Source of the DNA: Polaromonas sp.
Lineage (GTDB): Bacteria > Pseudomonadota > Gammaproteobacteria > Burkholderiales > Burkholderiaceae_C
DNA: 6,096 bases
Reading direction: 5' to 3'
Assembly: GCA_026786065.1 (NCBI GenBank)
Contig: JAJAYS010000218.1
Location: 1 to 6,096, forward strand
Part shown: positions 1 through 5,630 of the stretch, piece by piece
How the letters are laid out: each line of letters opens with the position of its first letter
Numbering within the stretch: the first letter of the stretch is position 1
The notes under the pieces: generated by a model
Database searches by the model: none
Seen by the model: only the letters and a program-made list of their open reading frames with translations
What the model was told of the DNA's origin: nothing
Made by a program: the position numbers and the translations under genes

Positions 1-1
1 C

Positions 2-1039
2 CCAAGTCAGCACATCGCCGTGATCGGTGCCGGCATTGCCGGCACCGCCTGTGCCCGCACGCTGGTTCAAGCCGGCCATGCGGTGACGGTGTTCGAGAAA
101 ACCACCCGCGCCGGCGGCCGCATGTCCACCCGCGACACCGAGTTCGGCAGCTTCGACCACGGCGCGCAGTACTTCACCGTGCGCGACGCCCGCTTCCAGC
201 AGGCACTGGACACCGCCCCGGGGCTGATCCGGCCGTGGAGCGCCAACACCGTGCGCATCCTGGACGAGCTGGGCCGGGTCGTCGCCTCGTCGCTGCCCTC
301 TAAGGAAGCCCACTGGGTGGCCAGCCCCGGCATGGATGCGCTGGTGCGCCACTGGGCCGCGCCGCTGGCCGCCAGCGGCAGCCTGCGGCTGCAAACCCAG
401 GTGACGCGCATCGAGGCCGACACCCTGCACCCGGAGCGCTGGCAGTTGCAAACCGAAGGCCTGGGCGCAGAGCAAAGCGTTCAGGGCGGTTTCGATGCGG
501 TCGTGATGGCGCTACCCGCAGCCCAGGCCCAAGCGCTGCTGCTGAGCTCGCAGGTTGCCAAGCCGCTGCTGAAAGAAGTCTCGGCAGTAACAGTCGCACC
601 CTGCTGGACGCTGATGCTGGCTTTTCCCCAGGCGGCCCAGCCACGGCTCGCGCACCTCGGCCCGCAATGGAACGCGGCGCGCAGCACGCACCACCGCATC
701 GCCTGGCTGGCGCGTGAATCGTCGAAACCCGGGCGCGGCTCGATCGAGCGCTGGACGGTGCAGGCCAGCCCGGACTGGTCCACGCGCCACCTGGAGGACG
801 ACGCCGAGCGCGTCAAGGGCAAGCTGCTGAAGGCCTTTACCGAAGTCACCGGCATACGCGCCGAGCCGCCGCACGCGGCGGTGCACCGCTGGCGCTATGC
901 GCAAACCACCGAGCCGCTGGGCAAGCCGTTCGCCTGGGATGCCAAGGCGCGCATCGGCGTCTGCGGCGACTGGTGCCTTGGTCATCGGGTTGAAGACGGG
1001 TTCGTGTCGGGGCTGGAAATGGCTCTCTCACTGGCTTGA
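2..1039 (+). CDS. Renalase-like FAD/NAD(P)-binding amine oxidase-type flavoprotein, 5' partial
   Basis: This is a flavin-dependent oxidoreductase of the renalase-like / NAD(P)-binding Rossmann group; the substrate cannot be told from sequence. The dinucleotide-binding loop GAGIAG is at 26-43, the acidic residue ending the second beta strand (VFEK) at 95-97, and the GGR motif typical of amine-oxidase-type flavoproteins at 113-121. Near the C-terminus [13 protein letters not shown] matches the second FAD-contacting motif of the family, so the fold is complete at its end. A GTG at 20 could serve as a start, but the frame is open to the left edge and codes PSQHIA immediately before VIGAGIAG. A beta strand normally begins a few residues before the glycine loop, so the true start is probably just upstream of the window. 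It ends in TGA at 1037-1039, 158 bases before the gluQ start on the same strand. Family assignment is firm; the specific function is unknown. Confidence 0.88.
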   Translation, partial: PSQHIAVIGAGIAGTACARTLVQAGHAVTVFEKTTRAGGRMSTRDTEFGSFDHGAQYFTVRDARFQQALDTAPGLIRPWSANTVRILDELGRVVASSLPSKEAHWVASPGMDALVRHWAAPLAASGSLRLQTQVTRIEADTLHPERWQLQTEGLGAEQSVQGGFDAVVMALPAAQAQALLLSSQVAKPLLKEVSAVTVAPCWTLMLAFPQAAQPRLAHLGPQWNAARSTHHRIAWLARESSKPGRGSIERWTVQASPDWSTRHLEDDAERVKGKLLKAFTEVTGIRAEPPHAAVHRWRYAQTTEPLGKPFAWDAKARIGVCGDWCLGHRVEDGFVSGLEMALSLA

Positions 1040-1167
1040 ATCAAGCCCCGGAGCCGCAGCGTTCAACACCCTCGGTTGGCAGGGGGTTACGCGAACCAAG
1101 CGACCGTGGGGGCCAGCTCCACCAGCAGGGGCCGCGGGACTGGCTCCGCCAGACCGCAGGCGCAGCG

Positions 1168-1182
1168 GCCCCCTCGGGGGGC
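1168..1182 (+). promoter_or_regulatory. GC hairpin directly before the gluQ ribosome binding site
   Basis: GCCCCC (1168-1173) pairs with GGGGGC (1177-1182) across a three-base loop. The stem ends one base before the AAGGAG ribosome binding site. The same strand GGCCCCC (1167-1173) can instead pair with GGGGGCC at 1210-1216, a seven-pair helix enclosing the ribosome binding site and the start codon. There is no T-run after the short hairpin, so a factor-independent terminator is not supported. The alternative foldings could tune translation, but this is inference. Confidence 0.45.
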
Positions 1183-1188
1183 AAGGAG
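1183..1188 (+). promoter_or_regulatory. Ribosome binding site of gluQ
   Basis: AAGGAG lies nine bases before the GTG at 1198. This decides the start: an in-frame TTG at 1036 would add 54 low-complexity residues coded by the repeat-like spacer and has no comparable site before it. Starting at 1198 places the conserved [12 protein letters not shown] motif at residues 11-22, as expected for the family. Confidence 0.75.
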
Positions 1189-1197
1189 CTACACGCA

Positions 1198-2253
1198 GTG
1201 ACCGACCGTGGGGGCCACCTCTACACCGGCCGCTTCGCGCCCTCGCCCACCGGCCCGCTGCATGCCGGTTCGCTGGTCGCGGCTCTGGCGAGTTGGCTGG
1301 ATGCCCGGGCGCACGGCGGGCGCTGGCTGGTCCGCATAGAGGACGTGGACAGTCCGCGCTGCGTTCCCGGCGCCGACGCCGCGCTGCTCAATCAACTGGC
1401 CGCCTGCGGCCTCACGCCCGACGAAACGCCGGTCTGGCAGTCGCAGCGCGGCGCGCTGTATGGCGCAGCGCTGCAACAACTGGTGGAGCGCGGACTGGCC
1501 TACCCCTGCGGCTGCACCCGGCAACAGATCGCGCAGGCGCTGCACAGCTTGGGCCGCCCGCCGCAGCGCCACGGTGAGCTGATCTACCCCGGCACCTGCC
1601 GCAACGGCCTGCACGGCCAGCCGGCGCGGGCCTGGCGCTTTTTTACCGGCCAGCCCGGAAAATTTACGAGAAAAAGCCTTGAAACCCAATCAATACGGGC
1701 GCAAGCAGCTATTGATTGCATAGCGACTGCCGGCTTCAAGCGTCCACCGGACTACGCGGGTCCGGCCTGCGTGGGTCAGGCCAGCGACGCCGACGACGCG
1801 GGCCACGCCGGCCAGACCCGGTGGCACGACCGCTGGCTCGGAGCGCAGTCGCAGTGCATCGAGCAGGTGGTGGGCGATTTTGTGCTGCGCCGGGCCGACG
1901 GCGTTTGGGCCTATCAGCTCGCGGTGGTGGTCGATGACGCGGCGCAGGGGGTGACGCATGTGGTACGCGGCGAAGATCTGGCCGACAACACGGCGCGGCA
2001 AATTTCGCTGCAGCGGGCGCTGGGGCTGTCGACGCCAATTTACCTGCACACGCCGCTGGTGCGCGCAGCCAACGGCGAGAAGCTGTCCAAGCAAAACGGC
2101 GCCAAGGCGCTGGCCACCGACCTGCCGGTGGCTCTGCTGCAACAGGCCGGCGCGGTGCTGGGCCTGCCGCATATGAGCGCGCCCAGGGTCGGGGCCTGGC
2201 TGCAGCAGGCCGTGCCGTTGTGGGCCGCACGCCAGGGTCTGCCGCCTGGCTGA
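1198..2253 (+). CDS. gluQ: Glutamyl-Q tRNA(Asp) synthetase
   Basis: GluQ-RS activates glutamate and attaches it to the queuosine base at position 34 of tRNA(Asp). It is a truncated relative of glutamyl-tRNA synthetase lacking the anticodon-binding domain, acting in the cytoplasm. The HIGH-type signature [14 protein letters not shown] is at residues 12-25. The zinc ligands are C104, C106, Y130 and C134, the spacing known from E. coli Yad[20 protein letters not shown] is in the catalytic core, and the KMSKS-type loop KLSKQN is at 295-300. At 351 residues it is about 50 longer than the usual length of about 300. The excess lies between W146-R147 and W209 and includes a segment coded by a dispersed stem-loop repeat. 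All catalytic motifs are intact and there is no stop, so the enzyme is probably active if this loop is tolerated. The GTG start follows a good ribosome binding site. trmB begins 22 bases downstream. Confidence 0.93.
   Translation: MTDRGGHLYTGRFAPSPTGPLHAGSLVAALASWLDARAHGGRWLVRIEDVDSPRCVPGADAALLNQLAACGLTPDETPVWQSQRGALYGAALQQLVERGLAYPCGCTRQQIAQALHSLGRPPQRHGELIYPGTCRNGLHGQPARAWRFFTGQPGKFTRKSLETQSIRAQAAIDCIATAGFKRPPDYAGPACVGQASDADDAGHAGQTRWHDRWLGAQSQCIEQVVGDFVLRRADGVWAYQLAVVVDDAAQGVTHVVRGEDLADNTARQISLQRALGLSTPIYLHTPLVRAANGEKLSKQNGAKALATDLPVALLQQAGAVLGLPHMSAPRVGAWLQQAVPLWAARQGLPPG
1657..1727 (+). repeat. Dispersed stem-loop repeat (GCGCAAGCAGCTAT type) inside gluQ
   Basis: This stretch is much richer in A/T than the surrounding gene. 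It contains a perfect nine-base inverted repeat, CAATCAATA at 1687-1695 and TATTGATTG at 1710-1718, around a 14-base loop containing GCGCAAGCAGC. I recognise this core, often read in reverse as GATAGCTGCTTGCGC, as an abundant intergenic repeat of Comamonadaceae genomes; that is from memory and was not searched. Here it sits in frame within gluQ and codes roughly residues 154-177 ([10 protein letters not shown] onward) without a stop. Edges are approximate, set by the change in base composition. Confidence 0.65.
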
Positions 2254-2263
2254 TGCGGCCACC

Positions 2264-2269
2264 TAAAAT
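2264..2269 (+). promoter_or_regulatory. Possible -10 box for a leaderless trmB transcript
   Basis: TAAAAT stands out in G/C-rich sequence and ends six bases before the trmB GTG. Transcription starting the usual seven or so bases downstream would begin at the start codon itself. No Shine-Dalgarno sequence is visible before trmB, which fits a leaderless message. No good TTGACA-like -35 box is seen at the expected distance. trmB could equally be read only from the gluQ message. Confidence 0.35.
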
Positions 2270-2275
2270 TGGGGT

Positions 2276-3175
2276 GTGACTGCCCCTACGCCATTGGCCC
2301 CCCTTACTCCTCCTATTCCCGCTACTCCTGCTATTCCCACTACTCCCGCGCAGCCTGGGGCAGTCACGGCCGCCGATTCCGCCGGGTCCGCCGGATCCGA
2401 CGCATCAGCGCCGGCAGCCGACCGGGCCCGCGCGATTCGCAGCTTCGTGCGCCGCACCGGCCGCACCACCGTGGCCCAGGCCAAAGCCTTCGAAGAAGTC
2501 GGCCCAAAAGTGCTGCTGGATTACCGCTGCGCCGCGCTCGACCTGACTGTAACTTTCGGTCGCGACGCGCCCACCGTGTTTGAGATCGGCTTCGGCATGG
2601 GCGAGGCCACCGCGCACATCGCCGCGCTGATGCCGGAGACCAATTTTCTCTGCTGCGAAGTCCACACCCCCGGCGTCGGCGCACTGCTCAAGCGCATCGC
2701 CGAGCAGGACTTGCGCAACATCCGCATCCTGCAGCAGGATGCCGTCGAAGTCATTGACCAGATGCTGCTACCGGACCAGCTCGCCGGCATCCACATTTTT
2801 TTCCCGGACCCGTGGCACAAGAAAAAGCACAACAAGCGTCGGCTGATTCAGCCGCCGTTGATCGCACGGCTGGCCACACGGCTAAAACCTGGTGGCACCC
2901 TGCACTGCGCGACCGACTGGCAGCCCTATGCCGAGCAGATGCTGGTGGTGCTGGCGGCCGAGCCGCTGCTGAGTAACACGGCCACTGCGCAGCGCGGCGG
3001 CTATGCCGACAAGCCAGCTTACCGACCGCTCACCAAATTTGAAAACCGCGGCCTGAAGCTGGGCCACGGCGTGTGGGATCTGGTGTTCGAGCGCCGGCCA
3101 CCGCCAACCGCGACGTCCGCGTCGGCTGTTGCGCCCTCTCCCGCTGGGAGCCCGTCGGGGAGTGGGCTGGGGTGA
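2276..3175 (+). CDS. trmB: tRNA (guanine-N7-)-methyltransferase
   Basis: TrmB uses S-adenosylmethionine to methylate G46 of tRNA to m7G. The SAM-binding loop EIGFGMGEA begins at residue 103, followed by the second-strand acidic residue in CCEVH (E128). The family hallmark [15 protein letters not shown] is at 175-189, the ATDW motif at 212-215, and the C-terminal signature LTKFENRG plus [10 protein letters not shown] at 252-272. All diagnostic motifs are present, so the call is firm. At 299 residues it is longer than the 239 of E. coli TrmB. The excess is a Pro/Thr/Ala-rich N-terminus of about 55 residues containing an 18-base tandem repeat, and a Ser/Pro/Gly-rich C-terminal tail of about 25 residues after R274, most of it coded by a repeat. 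GTG 2276 is chosen because no other start precedes the conserved core. It lies 22 bases after gluQ and its TGA overlaps the next start as GTGA. Confidence 0.94.
   Translation: MTAPTPLAPLTPPIPATPAIPTTPAQPGAVTAADSAGSAGSDASAPAADRARAIRSFVRRTGRTTVAQAKAFEEVGPKVLLDYRCAALDLTVTFGRDAPTVFEIGFGMGEATAHIAALMPETNFLCCEVHTPGVGALLKRIAEQDLRNIRILQQDAVEVIDQMLLPDQLAGIHIFFPDPWHKKKHNKRRLIQPPLIARLATRLKPGGTLHCATDWQPYAEQMLVVLAAEPLLSNTATAQRGGYADKPAYRPLTKFENRGLKLGHGVWDLVFERRPPPTATSASAVAPSPAGSPSGSGLG
2306..2350 (+). repeat. 18-base tandem repeat in the trmB 5' end
   Basis: Units at 2306-2323 (ACTCCTCCTATTCCCGCT) and 2324-2341 (ACTCCTGCTATTCCCACT) differ at two positions. A partial third unit starts at 2342. Each codes TP-x-IP-x, giving a flexible proline/threonine stretch at the TrmB N-terminus outside the conserved methyltransferase. 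The 18-base unit keeps the frame if copy number changes. The thymine-rich pyrimidine codons differ from the G/C-ending codons nearby. Confidence 0.7.
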
Positions 3176-3243
3176 AGGTGGCCCCCGCACCCTCCCCCAA
3201 AGCCGGCAGCCTGCCCACCCGCCACGGCGTTGGCCCGAGCTGT
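3117..3243 (+). repeat. Long direct repeat, copy 1, spanning the trmB/rluA junction
   Basis: This stretch matches 4164-4284 in the same orientation, 1047 bases away, at roughly four-fifths identity outside gaps by hand alignment. Shared blocks include CCGCGTCGGC, TCCCGCTGGGAG, GCCCCCGCACCC, CCAAAGCC and CAGCCTGCCC. Its left half carries a degenerate version of the CCCTCTCCC...GGGAG palindrome also seen at 5569. It codes the TrmB tail in one frame and the first residues of the pseudouridine synthase in another. A 12-base insertion (3151-3162) relative to copy 2 contains the GGGGAG that may serve as ribosome binding site. Confidence 0.7.
3157..3162 (+). promoter_or_regulatory. Candidate ribosome binding site for the pseudouridine synthase gene
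   Basis: GGGGAG lies nine bases before GTG 3172, inside the end of trmB. It supports the start at 3172 over the in-frame GTG two codons later at 3178. The match to the consensus is only moderate, and translational coupling through the GTGA overlap may matter as much. Confidence 0.4.
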
Positions 3244-4092
3244 GTCGGCCTGCCAGCCGGCCCCTGGCCCAGCTTCACCGATTTTCTGGTCGAACGCTTT
3301 CCAGCCGTGACCCGAAAAACCTGGCTGGCGCGCATGGCGGGGGGACTGGTCACCGACGAATTTGGCGAGCCAGTCACGCCGGAGCGCGCCTACCGTGGTC
3401 ACATGCGCCTGTACTACTACCGCGACGTACCCGAAGAACCGGATGTGCCTTTCGACGAAACCGTGCTGTTTCAGGACGCGCATCTGGTGGCCTGCGACAA
3501 GCCGCATTTTTTGCCGGTCACGCCCTCGGGCAACTACTTGCAGCACACCCTGCTGGTGCGTCTGAAGAACCGGCTGCAGATCGACACTCTGGTGCCGATT
3601 CACCGCATCGACCGCGAAACCGCTGGCGTCGTGCTGTTCGCCGTGCAGCCGGTCGAGCGCGACGCTTACCAGGCGCTTTTTCGCCGGCATGAAGTTGAAA
3701 AAAACTACGAAGCCATCGCGCCGTGGCGGGCCGGGCTGGAATTTCCGCTAATCCGCAAAAGCCGCATCGTGCAGGACCAGCCTTTTTTCCGGCAGCGCGA
3801 AGTGGCCGGTGAGCCGAACAGCGAAACCCGCATCGAGGTGATCGAAGGCGAAGGCGACCGGGCGCGTTACCGCTTGAGCCCGGTCACCGGCAAAAAACAC
3901 CAGCTGCGCGTGCACATGCATGCGCTCGGTATGCCGATTGAAAACGACCGCATGTACCCGCCTGTCAGTCCCACGCCGGACGACGACTACGCGCTACCGC
4001 TGCAATTGCTGGCCAGGTCGATTGCGTTCGTGGACCCGGTGACCGGCCAGGCGCGACGCTTCGAGAGCCGCTTCAGCTTGTCCGGGCTGTGA
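3172..4092 (+). CDS. RluA-family pseudouridine synthase
   Basis: This enzyme isomerises uridine to pseudouridine in rRNA or tRNA; the target site cannot be told from sequence. The catalytic motif HRIDRETAG is at residues 144-152, with the essential Asp at D147. The conserved C-terminal RNA-binding and active-site segment, [18 protein letters not shown], ends near residue 253. The N-terminal part, about residues 36-90 ([10 protein letters not shown] to YYYRDVP), is a small lead-in domain in the position where relatives carry an S4-like RNA-binding module. At 306 residues the length is normal. GTG 3172 overlaps the trmB stop (GTGA), implying translational coupling; the frame is open further upstream into trmB, but that would be overlap coding only. 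The first dozen or more codons lie in a repeat whose decayed second copy is downstream. E. coli RluA, RluC, RluD and TruC are relatives, and I cannot assign one symbol. Confidence 0.9.
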   Translation: MKVAPAPSPKAGSLPTRHGVGPSCVGLPAGPWPSFTDFLVERFPAVTRKTWLARMAGGLVTDEFGEPVTPERAYRGHMRLYYYRDVPEEPDVPFDETVLFQDAHLVACDKPHFLPVTPSGNYLQHTLLVRLKNRLQIDTLVPIHRIDRETAGVVLFAVQPVERDAYQALFRRHEVEKNYEAIAPWRAGLEFPLIRKSRIVQDQPFFRQREVAGEPNSETRIEVIEGEGDRARYRLSPVTGKKHQLRVHMHALGMPIENDRMYPPVSPTPDDDYALPLQLLARSIAFVDPVTGQARRFESRFSLSGL

Positions 4093-4163
4093 CCCAAGCG
4101 GTCAGCGGCGGGACACCGACTCCTTGAACGGCCTTGATCGCCGGGCGCTTGCACACGCGGCAC

Positions 4164-4284
4164 CCGCGTCGGCAGTTGCGAGATATCCCGCTGGGAGAGG
4201 GCTGCGGTAAGGGCCGCCCCCGCACCCAGCCCCAGCCCCAAAGCCGCCAGCCTGCCCCGCTGCCACGGCATCAGCCCCGAGCTG
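4164..4284 (+). repeat. Long direct repeat, copy 2: decayed 5' fragment of the pseudouridine synthase gene
   Basis: This is the second copy of 3117-3243, in the 198-base spacer between convergent genes. Read in the frame matching the pseudouridine synthase it codes APAPSPSPKAASLPRCHGI, against [17 protein letters not shown] at the real gene start. The codon aligned with the GTG start is GTA (4207-4209). A one-base indel further on (GISPEL against GVGPSC) shifts the register, and similarity then ends shortly before the neighbouring gene's stop at 4291. It is best read as a non-functional remnant of a duplication that included the start of the gene. No separate terminator with a T-run is seen between the convergent genes. 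Confidence 0.6.
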
Positions 4285-4290
4285 GACGGG

Positions 4291-5400
4291 TCAACCTGTG
4301 ATCTCTTTCGCCGTTATCTGGTACTTAAAACTGTCCGGCGCCAGCGAGTCGAAGCGCCCATCGGAGTTTTCGCCGACCGGGTGCATGAAAAATCCCAGTT
4401 TTTCGCCGGTCGATTTCGGCAGCGCCAGATCGTGCGCGGTGTTGAAGGCCATCCAGTTGCCTTCCCAGCCGCCGAACAGCGCCTGATTGACCGGCGCGAC
4501 GGCCGGGTGGCGGGTGCTCTTGACCCACTCGGGCAACTCCTGGCGCATCACCTTGGCAACGTCGGCCGGGTCCATTGCGACCCAGCCGTAGCCCTTCAGG
4601 TAGGCTTCGGCGCGGCAATGCTGCGCGCCCTTCAGGCTGGCCGGGTTGCCCGACAACTCCTTGTAGCCGAACACCGACGGGACCAGCCGGATGCCGTACA
4701 CGTCGCGCGCCGGAATCCCGACCGAGCGGCACAGACCGACGAACAGCGCGTTCAGGTCGGCGCACTTGCCGCCCAGGTCGCCGGTTTCCAGCATGGTCTT
4801 GATGTCGCCGATGCCGCAGCCGCGGACCGTGGGCTCACGATGCGTGTTCGCCACCACCCAGTCGTAAATTTTTCGGGCCTTTTCGACGTCGGTTTTTGCG
4901 CCCTGCGTGGCGGCCAGCGCGGTCTTGCGCACGATGCCGTCGGTCGGGATCAACGCGGTAGGGCGGGTGAAATAGTGCAGCGTGTCGGCACTCTCGGGTG
5001 CGGCGTTTTTCTGCGACCAGTCCACCGCCCGGTTCTGCGTCTGGACGCGGTCGGTCAGCTCGATGTACGGCCGGCTCTCGCTGGCCGGAAACTCGGCTTA
5101 CAGCATCTTGCCGCCTTCGTTGCCGTCGGCCAGCAACTGGGTACGGCCGTTGCTCGCATGGCTGCTGCCCAGGACCCGTTGATAGTCGCCGTTGACCGAG
5201 GCCAGCGGCAGCCAGACCTGGGTTGCGCCTTCGGGCTTCGGTATGTCCACCCGCGTGGTCAGCTCGAACGTGCGCCAGGGGCCGCTCTGGGGGTTGAAGC
5301 GGTCGGCGGCTGGCACCGTCGCAAAAGCAAGCGAAGGAAGGACGCTGGCGGCGGCTGCGGCGCTGCGCTGCTGGGACTGTGCAATCGCAGCCGCTATCAA
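4291..5400 (-). pseudogene. Transglutaminase-like protein gene interrupted by one in-frame stop
   Basis: The two halves share one reading frame, separated only by TAA at 5100-5098. The upstream half (100 codons from TTG 5400) has an alanine-rich, signal-like start ending SLAFA, then a beta-rich stretch (WRTFELTTRVDIP, TQVWLPLA). The downstream half contains the transglutaminase/protease-like core. The expected triad is intact: Cys in GGKCADLN (codon 4764-4762), His in GAQHCRAE (4620-4618) and Asp in MDPAD (4572-4570). Together they would make about 370 residues, probably exported. Homologues I recall read MLYAE at the stop, so TAA plausibly replaces a Tyr codon (TAC or TAT). No frameshift is seen. 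The start is unsure: no ATG is in frame, and candidates are TTG 5400 or CTG 5421. It could be a recent pseudogene, a sequencing error, or two pieces, the second restarting at GTG 5025. The substrate is unknown. Confidence 0.8.
5098..5100 (-). other. In-frame TAA nonsense codon in the transglutaminase-like gene
   Basis: On the minus strand the codons read AAG ATG CTG TAA GCC GAG TTT, that is KML-stop-AEF. The frame is open on both sides, continuing for 24 sense codons to GTG 5025 and on to the stop at 4291. One base change from TAC or TAT would explain it. Confidence 0.85.
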
Positions 5401-5568
5401 GGCATGTTGCCGCGTTAACAGTGCGGACCCGGCTCGAATGCCCCGGCAGCGAACGGTTTAGCGGCCTGCGCACGCTGCAAGCCCGCAACCGGCGAATCGC
5501 GCATCTTGCCTGATGCTCCCTATTAATCCGGCCCAGTGATGACTTAATTTTTCGATCCCCGAATTACT

Positions 5569-5589
5569 CCCTCTCCCTTTGGGAGAGGG
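5569..5589. repeat. CCCTCTCCC-TTT-GGGAGAGGG palindrome
   Basis: This perfect nine-pair hairpin with a three-base loop is followed on the plus strand by GAGGGGTGAGGG. It is the best-preserved of three related elements in the window; the others are the degenerate cores of the long direct repeats near 3133 and 4184. It lies 42 bases past the stop of the TlpA-like gene and could protect or end that message, but it lacks a T-run directly after the stem. I recall such CTCTCCC/GGGAGAG palindromes as common proteobacterial intergenic repeats. The rest of the spacer, about 5422-5630, shows no supported gene or clear promoter. Confidence 0.6.
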
Positions 5590-5630
5590 GAGGGGTGAGG
5601 GTCCGCGATTTCAGACTTTATCCGGCCTAA

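Larger units (their letters stand above)
1101..1217 (+). repeat. G/C-rich spacer with a 15-base direct repeat running into the gluQ start
   Basis: The 15-mer CGACCGTGGGGGCCA occurs at 1101-1115 and again at 1203-1217, 102 bases apart. The second copy lies inside the first codons of gluQ. The flanks are also alike (GCTCCACC after the first, CCTCTACACC after the second). Between them is a GGCCCCC/GGGGGGC hairpin. I recall similar 'GCAGCGGCCCCCTCGGGGGGC...GTGGGGGCC' blocks between genes in Comamonadaceae, so this is probably a dispersed intergenic repeat rather than something unique to gluQ; that part is from memory. No gene is supported in 1040-1197. Confidence 0.6.

Noticed and set aside
1036..1197. 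Upstream extension of gluQ from TTG 1036, overlapping the oxidoreductase stop
   Set aside because: The added residues come from the repeat-like spacer and have no family similarity, while GTG 1198 has AAGGAG at ideal spacing.
3073..3171. Pseudouridine synthase starting at 3073
   Set aside because: The extra residues overlap the conserved end of trmB and do not resemble the family; GTG 3172 in the GTGA overlap is the natural start.
3019..3690. Minus-strand open frame opposite trmB and the pseudouridine synthase gene
   Set aside because: It runs across two real genes and a repeat and shows no family motifs; it is a compositional shadow.
4381..5418. Long plus-strand open frame (345 codons) opposite the transglutaminase-like gene
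   Set aside because: It is antisense to a gene with recognisable transglutaminase motifs, and its product is a low-complexity Arg/Ala/Gly-rich sequence with no motif. Such open antisense frames are common in G/C-rich genes.
5569..5589. Factor-independent terminator for the TlpA-like gene
   Set aside because: The stem is perfect but no T-run follows directly on the minus strand, and related palindromes elsewhere in the window suggest a dispersed repeat.
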